NCBI GenBank assembly: GCA_013289765.1
Contig: JABCZI010000002.1
Span: 1 to 64,000, forward strand
Length of the DNA: 64,000 nt
Origin: Acidobacteriota bacterium
GTDB lineage: Bacteria; Acidobacteriota; Terriglobia; Terriglobales; Acidobacteriaceae
Direction of reading: 5' to 3'
Part shown: piece by piece, positions 14,894 through 24,669 of the stretch
How positions within the stretch are numbered: position 1 is the first letter of the stretch
How the letters are laid out: every line of letters starts with the position of its first letter
Notes under the pieces: model-generated
Database searches by the model: none
The model's input: only the letters and a program-made list of their open reading frames with translations
What the model was told of the DNA's origin: nothing
Program-made: the position numbers and the translations under genes

Positions 14894-16369
14894 ATGAAAC
14901 GCAGCGAAAGCACCTCATCCGCTCAGGTACTTAACAAGACGCAGCCGGAAGAATTTGATCTGGTGATTCTCGGGGGTGGCACGGGCTCGACCATAGCTGC
15001 GTGGACTTTTGCTGGCGAAGGAAAGCGCGTTGCGGTCGTCGATCGCAAATACATCGGCGGATCATGCCCGAACATCGCGTGCTTGCCGAGCAAGAACATC
15101 ATCCACAGCGCGAAAGTCGCATCGTACATTCGCCGAAGCAAGGAATTCGGTATCACACTCGACGGCTTCGCGATCGACATGGCGGGCGTGCGCGAGCGCA
15201 AGCGCAGGATGGTGCGTGGCCTGAACGACATGTACATGGAAAATTACAGGAACACGGGCGCCGAGTTCATATTGGGAACGGGCCGGTTCCTGGCCCCGAG
15301 AACAGTGGAGGTCACCCTGGCCGATGGGACCACACGTCAACTGCGGGGAGCGAATGTGATCGTTAGTACGGGCACGCGTGCCGCGCTGGAGAAAATTCCC
15401 GGCCTTGCGGAAGCACAGCCGCTCACGCATATCGAGGCTCTTGAACTCGATGAGATTCCCGAACACTTGCTGGTTGTCGGTGGAGGCTACGTCGGAGTGG
15501 AGATGTCCCAGGCGATGGGCCGCTTCGGCAGCAAGGTGACGATGATCGATCGCAACGGGCGGCTGATGTCCAAGGAAGACCCCGACGTATGCGAGGCTCT
15601 TCGCGGCCTGCTCGCGGATGAAGGCATCGACATTCTCCTGGAAGCGCGGATCAAGCAAGTGTCGGGCAAATCTGGCGACTCGGTGAGTGTCGTCGTCGAG
15701 CAGAATGGAATTGAGAAAGTTCTAAAGGGTAGTCATGTATTGGTCGCCACAGGCCGCACTCCGAACACCGAAGGACTCGGCCTGGAACTGGCCGGCGTTG
15801 AGCTCACCGACCGGGGATACATCACGGTCAACGAGCGGCTGCAGACCACCGCGCCCGGCATCTGGGCTATCGGCGAAGTCGCCGGTAGCCCGCAGTTCAC
15901 GCACATCAGCATCGACGATTTCCGCGTAGTCCATGCCAATTTAACCGGCGGCAACCGTGTGACCACGGGCAGGCAAGTCCCATATTGTCTCTTTACCGAC
16001 CCCGAACTTGCTCGTATCGGTCTCAGTGAAACCGAAGCGCAGGCCCACGGGATAGGGTACCGCCTGTTCAAGGTCCCCATGGAAACTAACCTGCGTGCAC
16101 GCACGCTTTCAGAGACTCGCGGATTCGTGAAGGCCGTCGTGGAGGCTGATGGCGATCGCATCCTCGGGTTCACCGCCTTCGCTGTCGGCGCCGGCGAGAT
16201 CATGGCTGCCGTGCAGATCGCGATGATCGCCGGGCTGCCCTACACGGCGCTGCGCGATGCAGTCCTGACTCACCCAACACTGGTCGAAGGTCTCATATCT
16301 CTGTTCTCATCCGCAGCGGCAGCGCACTACAGTGTCGATACAAGAGGAGCCCGAATCTTCGCCGCGTGA
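14894..16369 (+). CDS. FAD-dependent pyridine nucleotide-disulfide oxidoreductase
   Basis: 491 residues. The FAD-binding loop is G-G-G-T-G-S (27-32); the redox pair is in G-G-S-C-P-N-I-A-C-L-P-S-K (Cys 58 and 63); the NAD(P) loop is V-V-G-G-G-Y-V-G-V-E (about 194-203); the second FAD contact is G-I-W-A-I-G-E-V-A-G; and the C-terminal dimer domain has T-H-P-T-L-V-E-G-L. It belongs to the lipoamide dehydrogenase/mercuric reductase/RclA superfamily. The HMA domain and the C-terminal Cys pair of true mercuric reductases are absent, so mercury reduction is not supported. GAAAGGAAAAG precedes the start. The substrate is unknown. Confidence 0.88.
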   Translation: MKRSESTSSAQVLNKTQPEEFDLVILGGGTGSTIAAWTFAGEGKRVAVVDRKYIGGSCPNIACLPSKNIIHSAKVASYIRRSKEFGITLDGFAIDMAGVRERKRRMVRGLNDMYMENYRNTGAEFILGTGRFLAPRTVEVTLADGTTRQLRGANVIVSTGTRAALEKIPGLAEAQPLTHIEALELDEIPEHLLVVGGGYVGVEMSQAMGRFGSKVTMIDRNGRLMSKEDPDVCEALRGLLADEGIDILLEARIKQVSGKSGDSVSVVVEQNGIEKVLKGSHVLVATGRTPNTEGLGLELAGVELTDRGYITVNERLQTTAPGIWAIGEVAGSPQFTHISIDDFRVVHANLTGGNRVTTGRQVPYCLFTDPELARIGLSETEAQAHGIGYRLFKVPMETNLRARTLSETRGFVKAVVEADGDRILGFTAFAVGAGEIMAAVQIAMIAGLPYTALRDAVLTHPTLVEGLISLFSSAAAAHYSVDTRGARIFAA

Positions 16370-16574
16370 AGTGAAATGCAATAGCAACGAGAGAAATATG
16401 AACTCGTGATCCGGTAGTTGAGCAACCAGTTTCGCTACCTGGACTGGGACATAAACCTGGGACAGACGGGACGTTGCCCGTTTCGCTTGGAAAGGAAAAT
16501 GGGAATGTCCCGTCTGTCACCGAATATATCATCGAGAGTGGCAACTGTTCCGCGTGGCAACCGGATGGAGTCCC

Positions 16575-18827
16575 ATGGCTGCCGTGAACTTGATTGGCTC
16601 GTACAATTACGCGCTGGTGGCGCTTTCGGTGTTGATTGCCATCTTTGCGTCCTACGCTGCTTTGGACCTTGCGGGCCGCGTAACGGCCACCAGTGGTTGG
16701 ACTCGCGCGATTTGGCTGCTGGGCGGGGCGGGTGCGATGGGGACTGGAATTTGGTCCATGCACTACATTGGGATGCTGGCGTTCATCCTGCCTATTCCCG
16801 TGGCCTACCATTGGCCGACCGTGCTGCTGTCACTGCTTGCGGCTATTCTCGCCTCGGTCGTCGCCCTTGGGGTGGTGAGCCGACAGAAGATGGGGGCCTC
16901 CCGAGCGGTGGCTGGAAGTGTCCTGATGGGTGCGGGTATTGCGAGTATGCATTACATCGGCATGGCCGCGATGCGTTTACCGGCTGTATGCCAGTTTAAT
17001 CCCTCGCTTGTTGTCATGTCCGTCGTGTTCGCGGTTCTGATTTCTTTCGCAGCGCTATGGATTGCCTTTCACTTCCGAGATGAGAAAACGGGGATCGGCC
17101 GGGAAAAGTTAGCCGGAGCCGTCGTGATGGGCGCTGCGATCCCCGTCATGCATTACACCGGCATGGCCGCCGCCAGTTTCACGCCCTCGGGCATGCCGGT
17201 GAACCTGTCTCACGCCGTCAGCATATCCACACTTGGCACTGCAGGAATTGCCGCCGTCACCTTTGTCGTCCTGGGACTGGCATTACTGACGTCCTGGGTG
17301 GATAGGCGATTCGCTGCGCAGACCTTGGAACTGCAGGAAGAGAAACTGCGGCGAAGCGAGGAGTACCTGGCGGAGGCGCAGAGGCTCACGCACACGGGGA
17401 GTTGGGCCTGGCGGGTAGCGGGAAGGGACGCCGTGCATCTGTCCGAGGAATGGTATCGCATTTATGGCTTCGATCCAGAAAATGGCCCGCCGTCTTTTGA
17501 AGAACGTCTGCAGCGCAATCATCCAGAGGATCGAGCCAGGTGGAAAGAGGCAATCGATCGAGCCATCGCAGAAAAGTCGGAATACGAAGTGGAATTCCGA
17601 ATCCTTCTACCAGACGGCACTGTCAAACACATCCACACCGTCGGCCATCCTGTTTTGAACGCATCCGGAGATTTAGTGCAATTTGTGGGTAGCTCGACGG
17701 ACGTCACCGAACGCAAGCGGGCGGAGCAGGCGACCCGTTTGCTGGCTGCGATTGTGGAATCGTCACACGACGCGATTGTGAGCAAAACTCTGAACGGCGT
17801 TATTACAAGTTGGAATAAGGGCGCCGAACGGCTATTCGGCTACGCTGCGGAAGAAGCGGTTGGCCAGAACATCACACTGATTATTCCTCCTGAGCGTCGG
17901 GACGAAGAAAGAACGATTATTGAGCAGCTCACGCGAGGCGAGCGGGTCGACCACTTCGAGACGGTCCGGATGCGTAAGGATGGCAGCCTGCTCGACGTTT
18001 CCCTGACGATATCCCCGATGAAAGATGCCTCGGGCCGCGTGGTGGGGGCATCAAAACTGGCGCGGGACATAACCGAACGCAAACGTGCCGAAGAAGCGCT
18101 GCATCAGGCGCAGACGGATCTCGCGCACGCCAGCCGGCTGACCACCATGGGAGAATTCACTGCCTCTCTGGCGCACGAAGTGAAACAACCGATCGCCGCA
18201 GCGGTCACAGACGCCAATACCTGCGTGCGATGGATTACGCGCGATGAGCCCGATCTGAAAGAGGCGCGCGAGGCTGCGTGGAGAGTTGCCAAAGACGCAG
18301 AGCGCGCCACGGAAATCATCAATCGGTTGCGCCTGCTCTTCAAGAAGGGTACTCCGCAACGGGAGTTGGTTGACGTAAACGACGTTGCTCGAGAGATGAT
18401 CGTCCTCCTGGGGGACGAGGCATTGCGGCACTCCATATCAGTCCGAACCGAGCTGGCGGAAGATCTTCCGCGGGTCATAGGAGATCGCGTGCAATTGCAG
18501 CAGGTGCTGATGAACCTCATCGTGAACGGCGTCGATGCGATGCACGGCGTGGATGGGCCGCGTGAGCTAATCATCAAGTCGCAGCCAGCGGAAAACAACG
18601 AACTGGTGCTGTCGGTCAGCGATACCGGCGTGGGACTGCCCCGGCAGCAGGCAGATCAGATCTTTAACGCCTTCTTTACCACGAAGACTCACGGAACCGG
18701 CATGGGACTTCGCATCAGCCGCTCGATTATCGAATCACATGGTGGCCGCTTGTGGGCTGCCGACAACTCTCCGCGCGGCGCGTGTTTTTGTTTCACCCTA
18801 CCCACCAAAGCCGAGGCAGATGAATGA
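16575..18827 (+). CDS. MHYT-PAS-PAS histidine kinase
   Basis: About 750 residues. The N-terminus is a seven-helix MHYT sensor with S-M-H-Y-I-G-M, S-M-H-Y-I-G-M and V-M-H-Y-T-G-M in successive helices, which are proposed copper-binding sites for sensing gas or redox state. Two PAS/PAC units follow (about 255-375 and 380-505), then a HisKA domain with H-E-V-K-Q-P-I-A-A (His near 534) and an HATPase with an N-box (N-L-I-V-N-G-V-D-A-M), D-T-G-V-G-L and G-T-G-M-G-L. ATG 16575 is chosen; a GTG seven codons upstream is possible. No response regulator is adjacent, so this is an orphan kinase. Confidence 0.92.
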   Translation: MAAVNLIGSYNYALVALSVLIAIFASYAALDLAGRVTATSGWTRAIWLLGGAGAMGTGIWSMHYIGMLAFILPIPVAYHWPTVLLSLLAAILASVVALGVVSRQKMGASRAVAGSVLMGAGIASMHYIGMAAMRLPAVCQFNPSLVVMSVVFAVLISFAALWIAFHFRDEKTGIGREKLAGAVVMGAAIPVMHYTGMAAASFTPSGMPVNLSHAVSISTLGTAGIAAVTFVVLGLALLTSWVDRRFAAQTLELQEEKLRRSEEYLAEAQRLTHTGSWAWRVAGRDAVHLSEEWYRIYGFDPENGPPSFEERLQRNHPEDRARWKEAIDRAIAEKSEYEVEFRILLPDGTVKHIHTVGHPVLNASGDLVQFVGSSTDVTERKRAEQATRLLAAIVESSHDAIVSKTLNGVITSWNKGAERLFGYAAEEAVGQNITLIIPPERRDEERTIIEQLTRGERVDHFETVRMRKDGSLLDVSLTISPMKDASGRVVGASKLARDITERKRAEEALHQAQTDLAHASRLTTMGEFTASLAHEVKQPIAAAVTDANTCVRWITRDEPDLKEAREAAWRVAKDAERATEIINRLRLLFKKGTPQRELVDVNDVAREMIVLLGDEALRHSISVRTELAEDLPRVIGDRVQLQQVLMNLIVNGVDAMHGVDGPRELIIKSQPAENNELVLSVSDTGVGLPRQQADQIFNAFFTTKTHGTGMGLRISRSIIESHGGRLWAADNSPRGACFCFTLPTKAEADE

Positions 18828-18910
18828 CACCAGACGCCGGTCCCGCGCGGCGTTCTTCATTCATTTTCTAACCCTTCTTCCTGCTAAAGCTAATCGTGCT
18901 GGCGCGGATT

Positions 18911-20797
18911 CTAGTTCAAACCTATGCGGCCAAGAAGATTTTGGAAACGGGGATCACGATGCAAGCTGTCCAGCGCCAAGTCGGATTTTAGTGAGGAGGA
19001 GAAGTCGAGAGACTTCTCCGAATAAGCTTTTTCCAGGAAGTCGAACGCTTTGTCGTTGTCGCCAAGGCCGGCATAGATTGTGGCCATCGTGTATGGCGAG
19101 GCAGAGATCTGCTTTGATTTGAGCTGCAAGTCGCGAAGGATCTTCTCCGCCTCAGCTTTCTTGCCGGCGGATGAATAGGCGTGTGCCAGCGCCACCACGC
19201 TCTGAGGGTCACCTGAGATCTGAATCGCTTTCTGATATTCCGAGATGGCTTCCCGTACCTTGCCCGTACCTTCGTAGCCGACGCCGAGAGTGTAGTGTTG
19301 AAACCCATCTTTCGGATCCAAAAGCAGGGCTCTCCTACTAGCGTCAATCAAGGCAGGGTAATCCCGCAGGACATAGTAGGTGGTTGATTCGGTATGCGCC
19401 GCACTGAAACCATAGTCCAATTGGTCGATCTTTGTGATCTCGGCCAGAGCTTCGGCTCGACGGCCGATTAAGGCGAGAAAGGTGGCGCGATCTTCATGGG
19501 CGCAACTGTAGCTCGGTGCGAGAGCGATGGCACGGTTGAACTCTCGATCGGCAGTGTCCCAATCCCAGTCAAACTCGGAACTCAGCAGGCCAAGAGTGTC
19601 GTGGGCTTCGCCGATGCTGTCGTCCAGTTCAAGCGCCTTGGCTAACGCCTCCTTGGCGGACCGGTAGGCCTGATCCTTTTGCAAAGCTCCCGCAAAGGCC
19701 AAGTAGACGTAAGTGTCTGCCAGTCCCGTATACGCAAGAGCGAATTTTGGGTCTTTCTGGATCGCATCTTCGAAGTAGCCTTGGGCCTTCTTGAGTGAAT
19801 CGGGCTTGGTGAACTCATTGACAAAGTAAAGACGCCCTCTGAGATAGGCATCGTACGCTCCCGAGTTTACGGTGTGGGCTTGAGACTGTTGCATTGGAGC
19901 GAGTTGTGCGCGGACTTGCCGCGCTATGGCGTCCGCGACCTCACTTTGTAGCCGCAGGATATCGCCGACATCGCGGTCGTAAGTCTCTGCCCAGAGGTGC
20001 CGATCCGTGGGTGCCTGGAGGAGTTGGGCGGTAACGCGCACGCGTTGACCCGAACGAATGACCGATCCTTCAACGATGGCGTCGACGTTCAATTCTCGCG
20101 CAATTTCCGGCAAACCCTTTTTGGCGCCTTTGTATCGCATGACGGAGGTTCGCGAGATGACGCGCAGCGAGCCGACCCTAGCGAGGTCCGTGATCAACTG
20201 GTCGGTCATGCCATCTGCGAAGAACTCCTCAGAGGGATCGCCGGACAAATTATCGAGGGGCAGGACAGCAAGGGAGTGTATCGGCGGAACGGCCGCTCCG
20301 GCGTGGAGATAGTGCCACGTCGTTGTCCAGGCCACGAGTCCCAGCGTAACCAGAGCACCCAGAACAAGGACGAGATTTCTCTTCCGCTTTGGAGCAGTAA
20401 CGAGGGTCAGCGGTTGACTGGTATGGTCGCCGGTTTCCGTGCCCAACCGCTGTGTTTGGAAATCTTCCACGGGACCGATGTACCGGTATCCCCGGCGAGG
20501 CAGCGTTTCGATGTAGCGAGGTTTCTCAACCGAATCGCCCAGCACGTCGCGAATGCGGGCAACTGCGTTGTGAATGCTGTGATCGAAATCGACGAAAGTA
20601 TCAGCCGGCCAGATTTGACTCTGAAGTTCTTCGCGAGTCACGACGTCGCCAGCACGTTCTACCAGGATCGCGAGGACTTGCAGTGGTTGGCCGCGCAGGT
20701 GAAGCTTTACGCCGCGTTTACGCAGTTCACCGGCACGGACATTCAGTTCAAAGACATCGAACCGAAGGGTTCGCGTAACCGGCGCGGTGGCGGCCAT
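18911..20797 (-). CDS. CadC-like winged-helix/TolB-like/TPR regulator
   Basis: 628 residues in one chain. It has an OmpR-type winged helix at about 10-110 (R-G-Q-P-L-Q-V-L-A-I-L, then R-R-G-Y-R-Y-I-G), one membrane helix near 141-163, a TolB/FlgO-like alpha/beta domain (about 173-310, starting L-A-V-L-P-L-D-N-L-S-G), and TPR repeats to the end. It binds DNA from the membrane, with the periplasmic part probably sensing or scaffolding. This architecture is abundant in acidobacteria. No cognate operon is evident next to it, and the inducing signal is unknown. Confidence 0.9.
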   Translation of the reverse strand: MAATAPVTRTLRFDVFELNVRAGELRKRGVKLHLRGQPLQVLAILVERAGDVVTREELQSQIWPADTFVDFDHSIHNAVARIRDVLGDSVEKPRYIETLPRRGYRYIGPVEDFQTQRLGTETGDHTSQPLTLVTAPKRKRNLVLVLGALVTLGLVAWTTTWHYLHAGAAVPPIHSLAVLPLDNLSGDPSEEFFADGMTDQLITDLARVGSLRVISRTSVMRYKGAKKGLPEIARELNVDAIVEGSVIRSGQRVRVTAQLLQAPTDRHLWAETYDRDVGDILRLQSEVADAIARQVRAQLAPMQQSQAHTVNSGAYDAYLRGRLYFVNEFTKPDSLKKAQGYFEDAIQKDPKFALAYTGLADTYVYLAFAGALQKDQAYRSAKEALAKALELDDSIGEAHDTLGLLSSEFDWDWDTADREFNRAIALAPSYSCAHEDRATFLALIGRRAEALAEITKIDQLDYGFSAAHTESTTYYVLRDYPALIDASRRALLLDPKDGFQHYTLGVGYEGTGKVREAISEYQKAIQISGDPQSVVALAHAYSSAGKKAEAEKILRDLQLKSKQISASPYTMATIYAGLGDNDKAFDFLEKAYSEKSLDFSSSLKSDLALDSLHRDPRFQNLLGRIGLN

Positions 20798-21078
20798 GGG
20801 AGACCCCCAAGAAACACCGGAAAGGTTATCACAATTCCGGTTCCTCGTCCCTTCTGCGCGGGACGCCAGCGCCCTTTCTTCTCTTCTTTTTAAGAGCTTA
20901 GCAATGGATAAAAAATTGGGGATTGATGGGGACGTGAAGGATTGACTGCTTCGAGGTTTCCAGCGAGAGTCGCTGCGGAATCTGACGCTCGAATACGAGC
21001 CGGTGTCGACCAGCCAGCGAGCGGGTCAGCCGCGCCGTGACGAGCATACATCCTCAATAGCCCGCATAGGAGATCACC

Positions 21079-21651
21079 ATGAAAACTGCCATAGCGAAGT
21101 TCTGTTTAGTTGCTGGCGGCTTGTTACCCGCCGTCGCGATGCTTGCGCTTGGACAAGCTGACCCAGAGCAAGACCATCGATGGCATGACGATTCAGCGCG
21201 TGTCGCACAGGTCGTTGCCTTGGACGAATGCGATCCGACCACTTTTAACGCCGCTCTGGGGCCTGACTTCTGTAAGAACATCGCCCTTGGATATTCCACC
21301 ACGTTCGCCAACTTGTTTGCAGAGGCAGCGGCTGGCACTCCGGACCCCAACTGGGACTTCGAACCGGACACGCTCAAGATCAAGGAAGGAACGATTGTCA
21401 GCGTAGTCGACCAGGGCGGCGAGCCGCACACCTTCACTGAGGTAGCGAGCTTCGGCGGGGGCTTCATAGTGCCGCTCAACGACGGACAAGCTACGGTACC
21501 CGAATGTGCCGGTGGCTTTTCAAGTGTCGCGGTGGCCAAGACTCGGATTCTTCAAGGCAGCTCGGTCCAGATCACGGGTCTGAAGAAAGGCACACACCAT
21601 TTCGAATGCTGCATCCATCCCTGGATGCGGATGAACGTGGAAGTGAAATGA
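21079..21651 (+). CDS. exported cupredoxin (blue copper protein)
   Basis: 190 residues with an N-terminal signal peptide (about 1-25). The C-terminal half has a plastocyanin/azurin-like layout: E-P-H-T-F gives the first His (117), and F-E-C-C-I-H-P-W-M gives Cys 177, His 180 and Met 183, a type 1 copper set. The extra Cys at 178, and Cys at 51, 65 and 143, may form disulfides. It probably carries electrons in the periplasm. It lies 2.3 kb from the MHYT kinase, whose sensor may also bind copper; a link is only a guess. Confidence 0.82.
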   Translation: MKTAIAKFCLVAGGLLPAVAMLALGQADPEQDHRWHDDSARVAQVVALDECDPTTFNAALGPDFCKNIALGYSTTFANLFAEAAAGTPDPNWDFEPDTLKIKEGTIVSVVDQGGEPHTFTEVASFGGGFIVPLNDGQATVPECAGGFSSVAVAKTRILQGSSVQITGLKKGTHHFECCIHPWMRMNVEVK

Positions 21652-21776
21652 TCCAGGGCCTAATGGGCCAGACAGCGAAACGGAAAATGGCTCATCTTTG
21701 TGCTTTTCGCAAAGATGAGCCTTTCCCCGCTGAAGCCCGCGTCCTTTCACGGAGCCTCGCCGTTGCATTTCTTTTT

Positions 21777-23546
21777 TCAGGCGGTGGGGAGGGTGAAGAG
21801 GAAGATGGAGCCGTGGGCCAGTTCGCTTTCGGCGCGGATGGAACCGCCGTGGGCGAGCATGATGTGTTTGGCGATGGCGAGGCCGAGGCCGGTGCCTCCG
21901 GATTCACGGGAGCGGGCTTTATCGACGCGGTAAAAGCGTTCGAACAGGCGCGGGAGATGTTCGGAAGCGATGCCGGCGCCGAAATCCTGGACGAAGAATT
22001 CGACGGCGTCAGGGACAGCACGGGCTCCGAGGATGATTCGTCCGCCAGAGGCTCCGTATTTCAGGGCATTGTCGATCAGGTTGGAGAAGACCTGATGAAT
22101 GGCTTCGCGGTCGGCCAGGACTTGAGGGAGATTTTCCGGCAGCGGGTTGGGAGCAGGGACGTTCGGGCTCTGCAGATGGTGGGCCGGGGAATCCTGGATT
22201 TGGAAATCAATGCCGTGAGTGCGGGCAATTTCGCGGAAGCTCTCCTCGGCGTCGTGCAGAAGTTCGGCGGGCGGGACGCGCTCGGCGTCGAAACGGGTTT
22301 CGCCGGATTCGACGCGGGCGAGAGTGAGCAAATCTTCCGTCAGGCGGGACATGCGGGCTGAATTCTTGCGGATGATTTCAAGAAACTCGCGAGTGGGCCC
22401 ACCACCCTCAGGAGTTGTATCGAGCAGGGTTTCGGCGTAGCCCTGAATGGAAGTAAGAGGGGTACGAAGTTCGTGGGAAACATTGGCAATGAAATCGCGA
22501 CGGGTTTTTTCAACGCGTTCAGTCTCGGTGAGATCGCGGAGGACGGCGACGGCTCCGCCATCGGGAAGAGGCGCGGCGGTAACATCGAAGATGCGCCCGG
22601 AAACAATGGAAGTGGCGCGGGCAGTTTTGACTTCACGAGTATGGGTGGCTTGCTGTACGGTGGCGAGAAAATCGGGGTCGCGAATGGTGGCGACGACGGG
22701 CTGTTGCAAGCGGGTGCCTTGGGGAATGAGGCGGTTCATGGGGCGGTTGGCCCACTGCACCAAGCCGTCGGCGCTGACCGCGATGACGGCGTCCTGCATG
22801 CTATCGAGCAGGGTTTCGAGCTGATGCTGACTGGAGCGGACGGCGGCGAAACTCTGTTCGACGCGACGGGCGGTCTTATCGATGGCGCCGGCGACGCGTC
22901 CGATTTCATCTTGCGAGGTTTCGAGGATGCGAGCTTGCAGATCGCCGTCGGCGATACGGGCGGCGACTCCGACGATGCGATCGAGGCGGTGGGCGCTCCA
23001 TTGCGCCGCAATGGCAGCAATGACGAGCGCAAACAGAAACGCTAATGCAGACGCGAGCGCGAGTCCGCGGCGAACCTGGGCCGCGACCGCTTCCACGTCG
23101 GAGAGCGGATAGGCCAGGCGAACAGCCCCGCCGGAGACGGGCACGGCGATATAGAGAAACGGGATGCCGATGGTGGCGCTGCGGCGTTCATTGCTGCCGA
23201 CTTTTCCGGCAAGGGCGTCAATAAACTCCGGTCGTGCGGAGGCGTTCTCCAGGCTGGAAGGATTGGTTTCTGAATCGGCAAGGATCTTGCCGGTGGGGTC
23301 GATGATGGTGACGCGAGCGCCGGCGGACTGGGCTTCCTGGGCGGCGATGTCAGGCAGAGAATGGCCGCTGCGGTCGGTTTCCACGCGGCGGGCGACCAGT
23401 TGGGTTTTTTGAACGAGATTGCGTTCAATTTCCGCCCGCAGCGAGGCTTGCCACGCGCCGCCAATCATGACATCAAAAATCAGGGCGGTGGCGAAGATGA
23501 CGGCGAGGAAGGCCGCCATCAGTTTAAAGAAAATCCGGTTCCTCAC
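21777..23546 (-). CDS. phoR: sensor histidine kinase, PhoR type
   Basis: 589 residues. It has two membrane helices (about 8-28 and 165-185) around a periplasmic domain, a HAMP segment, a PAS domain (about 240-345), HisKA with phospho-accepting His in F-I-A-N-V-S-H-E-L-R-T-P-L, and HATPase with N-L-I-D-N-A-L-K-Y, D-F-G-A-G-I and G-T-G-L-G-L-A-I. It starts at GTG 23546, 21 bp after the end of phoB, so the two form an operon. Phosphate sensing is inferred from the PhoB-like partner and the domain order. Confidence 0.88.
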   Translation of the reverse strand: MRNRIFFKLMAAFLAVIFATALIFDVMIGGAWQASLRAEIERNLVQKTQLVARRVETDRSGHSLPDIAAQEAQSAGARVTIIDPTGKILADSETNPSSLENASARPEFIDALAGKVGSNERRSATIGIPFLYIAVPVSGGAVRLAYPLSDVEAVAAQVRRGLALASALAFLFALVIAAIAAQWSAHRLDRIVGVAARIADGDLQARILETSQDEIGRVAGAIDKTARRVEQSFAAVRSSQHQLETLLDSMQDAVIAVSADGLVQWANRPMNRLIPQGTRLQQPVVATIRDPDFLATVQQATHTREVKTARATSIVSGRIFDVTAAPLPDGGAVAVLRDLTETERVEKTRRDFIANVSHELRTPLTSIQGYAETLLDTTPEGGGPTREFLEIIRKNSARMSRLTEDLLTLARVESGETRFDAERVPPAELLHDAEESFREIARTHGIDFQIQDSPAHHLQSPNVPAPNPLPENLPQVLADREAIHQVFSNLIDNALKYGASGGRIILGARAVPDAVEFFVQDFGAGIASEHLPRLFERFYRVDKARSRESGGTGLGLAIAKHIMLAHGGSIRAESELAHGSIFLFTLPTA

Positions 23547-23567
23547 TTCTTTCTCACCTTGGATCTC

Positions 23568-24260
23568 TCACTTGGGGGCCTCGAAGCGGTAGCCGGCGCC
23601 GCGCACGGTCTTAAGATAGCGCGGGTTCTCGGGATCCGGTTCGATTTTTTCGCGGATGCGGCGGACGTAAACGTCGACCGAGCGCGGGGTGACGTAGGAA
23701 GTGTCGCGCCAGACGGAATCAAGCAAGTGATCCCGGGAAAAGACGCGGCCGAGATGGCGGGCAAAGTAATCGAGCAAGCGGAATTCCGTGGCGGTGGTGG
23801 GAACGGTTTGTCCACGAACGGTGAGGATCATGGCGGCTGGGTCGATGGCGATCTCGCCCACCGTGAACGGACTGGCTGGAAGCGGACGCTCGAAGCGGCG
23901 CAACACGGCTTTGACGCGGGCTACGAGTTCGCGTGGGCTGAAGGGTTTCGCGATGTAGTCGTCGGCTCCGAGCTCGAGGCCGAGGACGCGGTCAGCTTCG
24001 CTGCTCTTGGCAGTGAGGAAAATTACTGGCACCGGCGCGAGGGCAGGAGTCCGGCGAATGGTGCGGCAAAGCTCGAGGCCATCTTTTCCGGGGACCATGA
24101 TGTCGAGAACGAAGAGTGCGGGACGCTGGCGCTCGGCGTCGGCAATCACGTTGGAACCGACAGCATAGACGCGGACGGAAAAACCGTCATTTTCCAGATG
24201 GTGGCGAACCAGGCGGGAAATATCGGGATCGTCTTCGACGACGAAGATTGTAGGCTTCAC
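23568..24260 (-). CDS. phoB: OmpR/PhoB-family response regulator
   Basis: 230 residues. The receiver domain has acidic pair E-D-D, phospho-accepting Asp in V-L-D-I-M-V-P-G (about 53), a conserved Thr in F-L-T-A-K and Lys in I-A-K-P-F. The C-terminal winged helix has T-E-F-R-L-L-D-Y and S-V-D-V-Y-V-R-R-I-R-E-K-I, ending G-A-G-Y-R-F. The start codon is GTG at 24260. It is first in the phoB-phoR operon. Target genes could include phoU or the secreted phosphoesterase at 31391, but no Pho box was identified. Confidence 0.88.
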   Translation of the reverse strand: MKPTIFVVEDDPDISRLVRHHLENDGFSVRVYAVGSNVIADAERQRPALFVLDIMVPGKDGLELCRTIRRTPALAPVPVIFLTAKSSEADRVLGLELGADDYIAKPFSPRELVARVKAVLRRFERPLPASPFTVGEIAIDPAAMILTVRGQTVPTTATEFRLLDYFARHLGRVFSRDHLLDSVWRDTSYVTPRSVDVYVRRIREKIEPDPENPRYLKTVRGAGYRFEAPK

Positions 24261-24286
24261 GAGGTTATTGTAGCGAAGCTAGTTGC

Positions 24287-24307
24287 GAGTACCTAGTACC
24301 GAGTACC
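24287..24307. repeat. three tandem 7-bp repeats (GAGTACC)
   Basis: GAGTACC-TAGTACC-GAGTACC occurs just upstream of phoB. It is a short tandem array with no evident function; it could affect spacing of the promoter. Confidence 0.8.
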
Positions 24308-24417
24308 GGGTTGGCAAGAGCAGGCTCGGCTTTTCATCGGATTGTAACAATCGAGGTAGCGCTGGTGATGGATTACTGTCCGGTTATCATTGACTCTGTG
24401 GAGTCCGAAGTGATTTG

Positions 24418-24669
24418 ATGGGTTCAAGACGTCCATCCATGCCAGAGGAGAGCAAAGAGAAAATGTCTTTTGAAGAAGCGCTAGCAGCGGCCTCGCGGGA
24501 TGAAGGCTTTAAAGCAACGGTATATGCGATGAATACGCTCCTTATTCATAAGGGCATTTACACCCAAGATGAATTTCAGGTGCTCTTTGTTGAATGGGTG
24601 GAGAAGGAACAGAGGCGAAAGGCACCCGCGCTCCAGCGTGCTGGAGCTTCTAGTGCGTTCTCGGCGTAG
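24418..24669 (+). CDS. small hypothetical protein
   Basis: Up to 83 residues. The core (F-E-E-A-L-A-A-A-S-R-D-E-G-F, then N-T-L-L-I-H-K-G-I-Y-T-Q-D-E-F-Q and E-W-V-E-K-E-Q-R-R-K) is helical and looks like a small conserved domain. Starts at 24418, 24439 or 24463 are possible; the last has GAGGAG upstream. It converges with the Cys-rich small gene, and the 3' ends overlap by 20 bp. No family is certain. Confidence 0.5.
   Translation: MGSRRPSMPEESKEKMSFEEALAAASRDEGFKATVYAMNTLLIHKGIYTQDEFQVLFVEWVEKEQRRKAPALQRAGASSAFSA

Noticed and set aside
14894-16369. Mercuric reductase
   Set aside because: The N-terminal metal-binding domain and the C-terminal vicinal Cys pair are missing; only the general disulfide oxidoreductase family is supported.
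21692-24296. Long open frames opposite phoB and phoR
   Set aside because: They are composition-driven antisense frames; phoB and phoR have full domain motifs on the minus strand.
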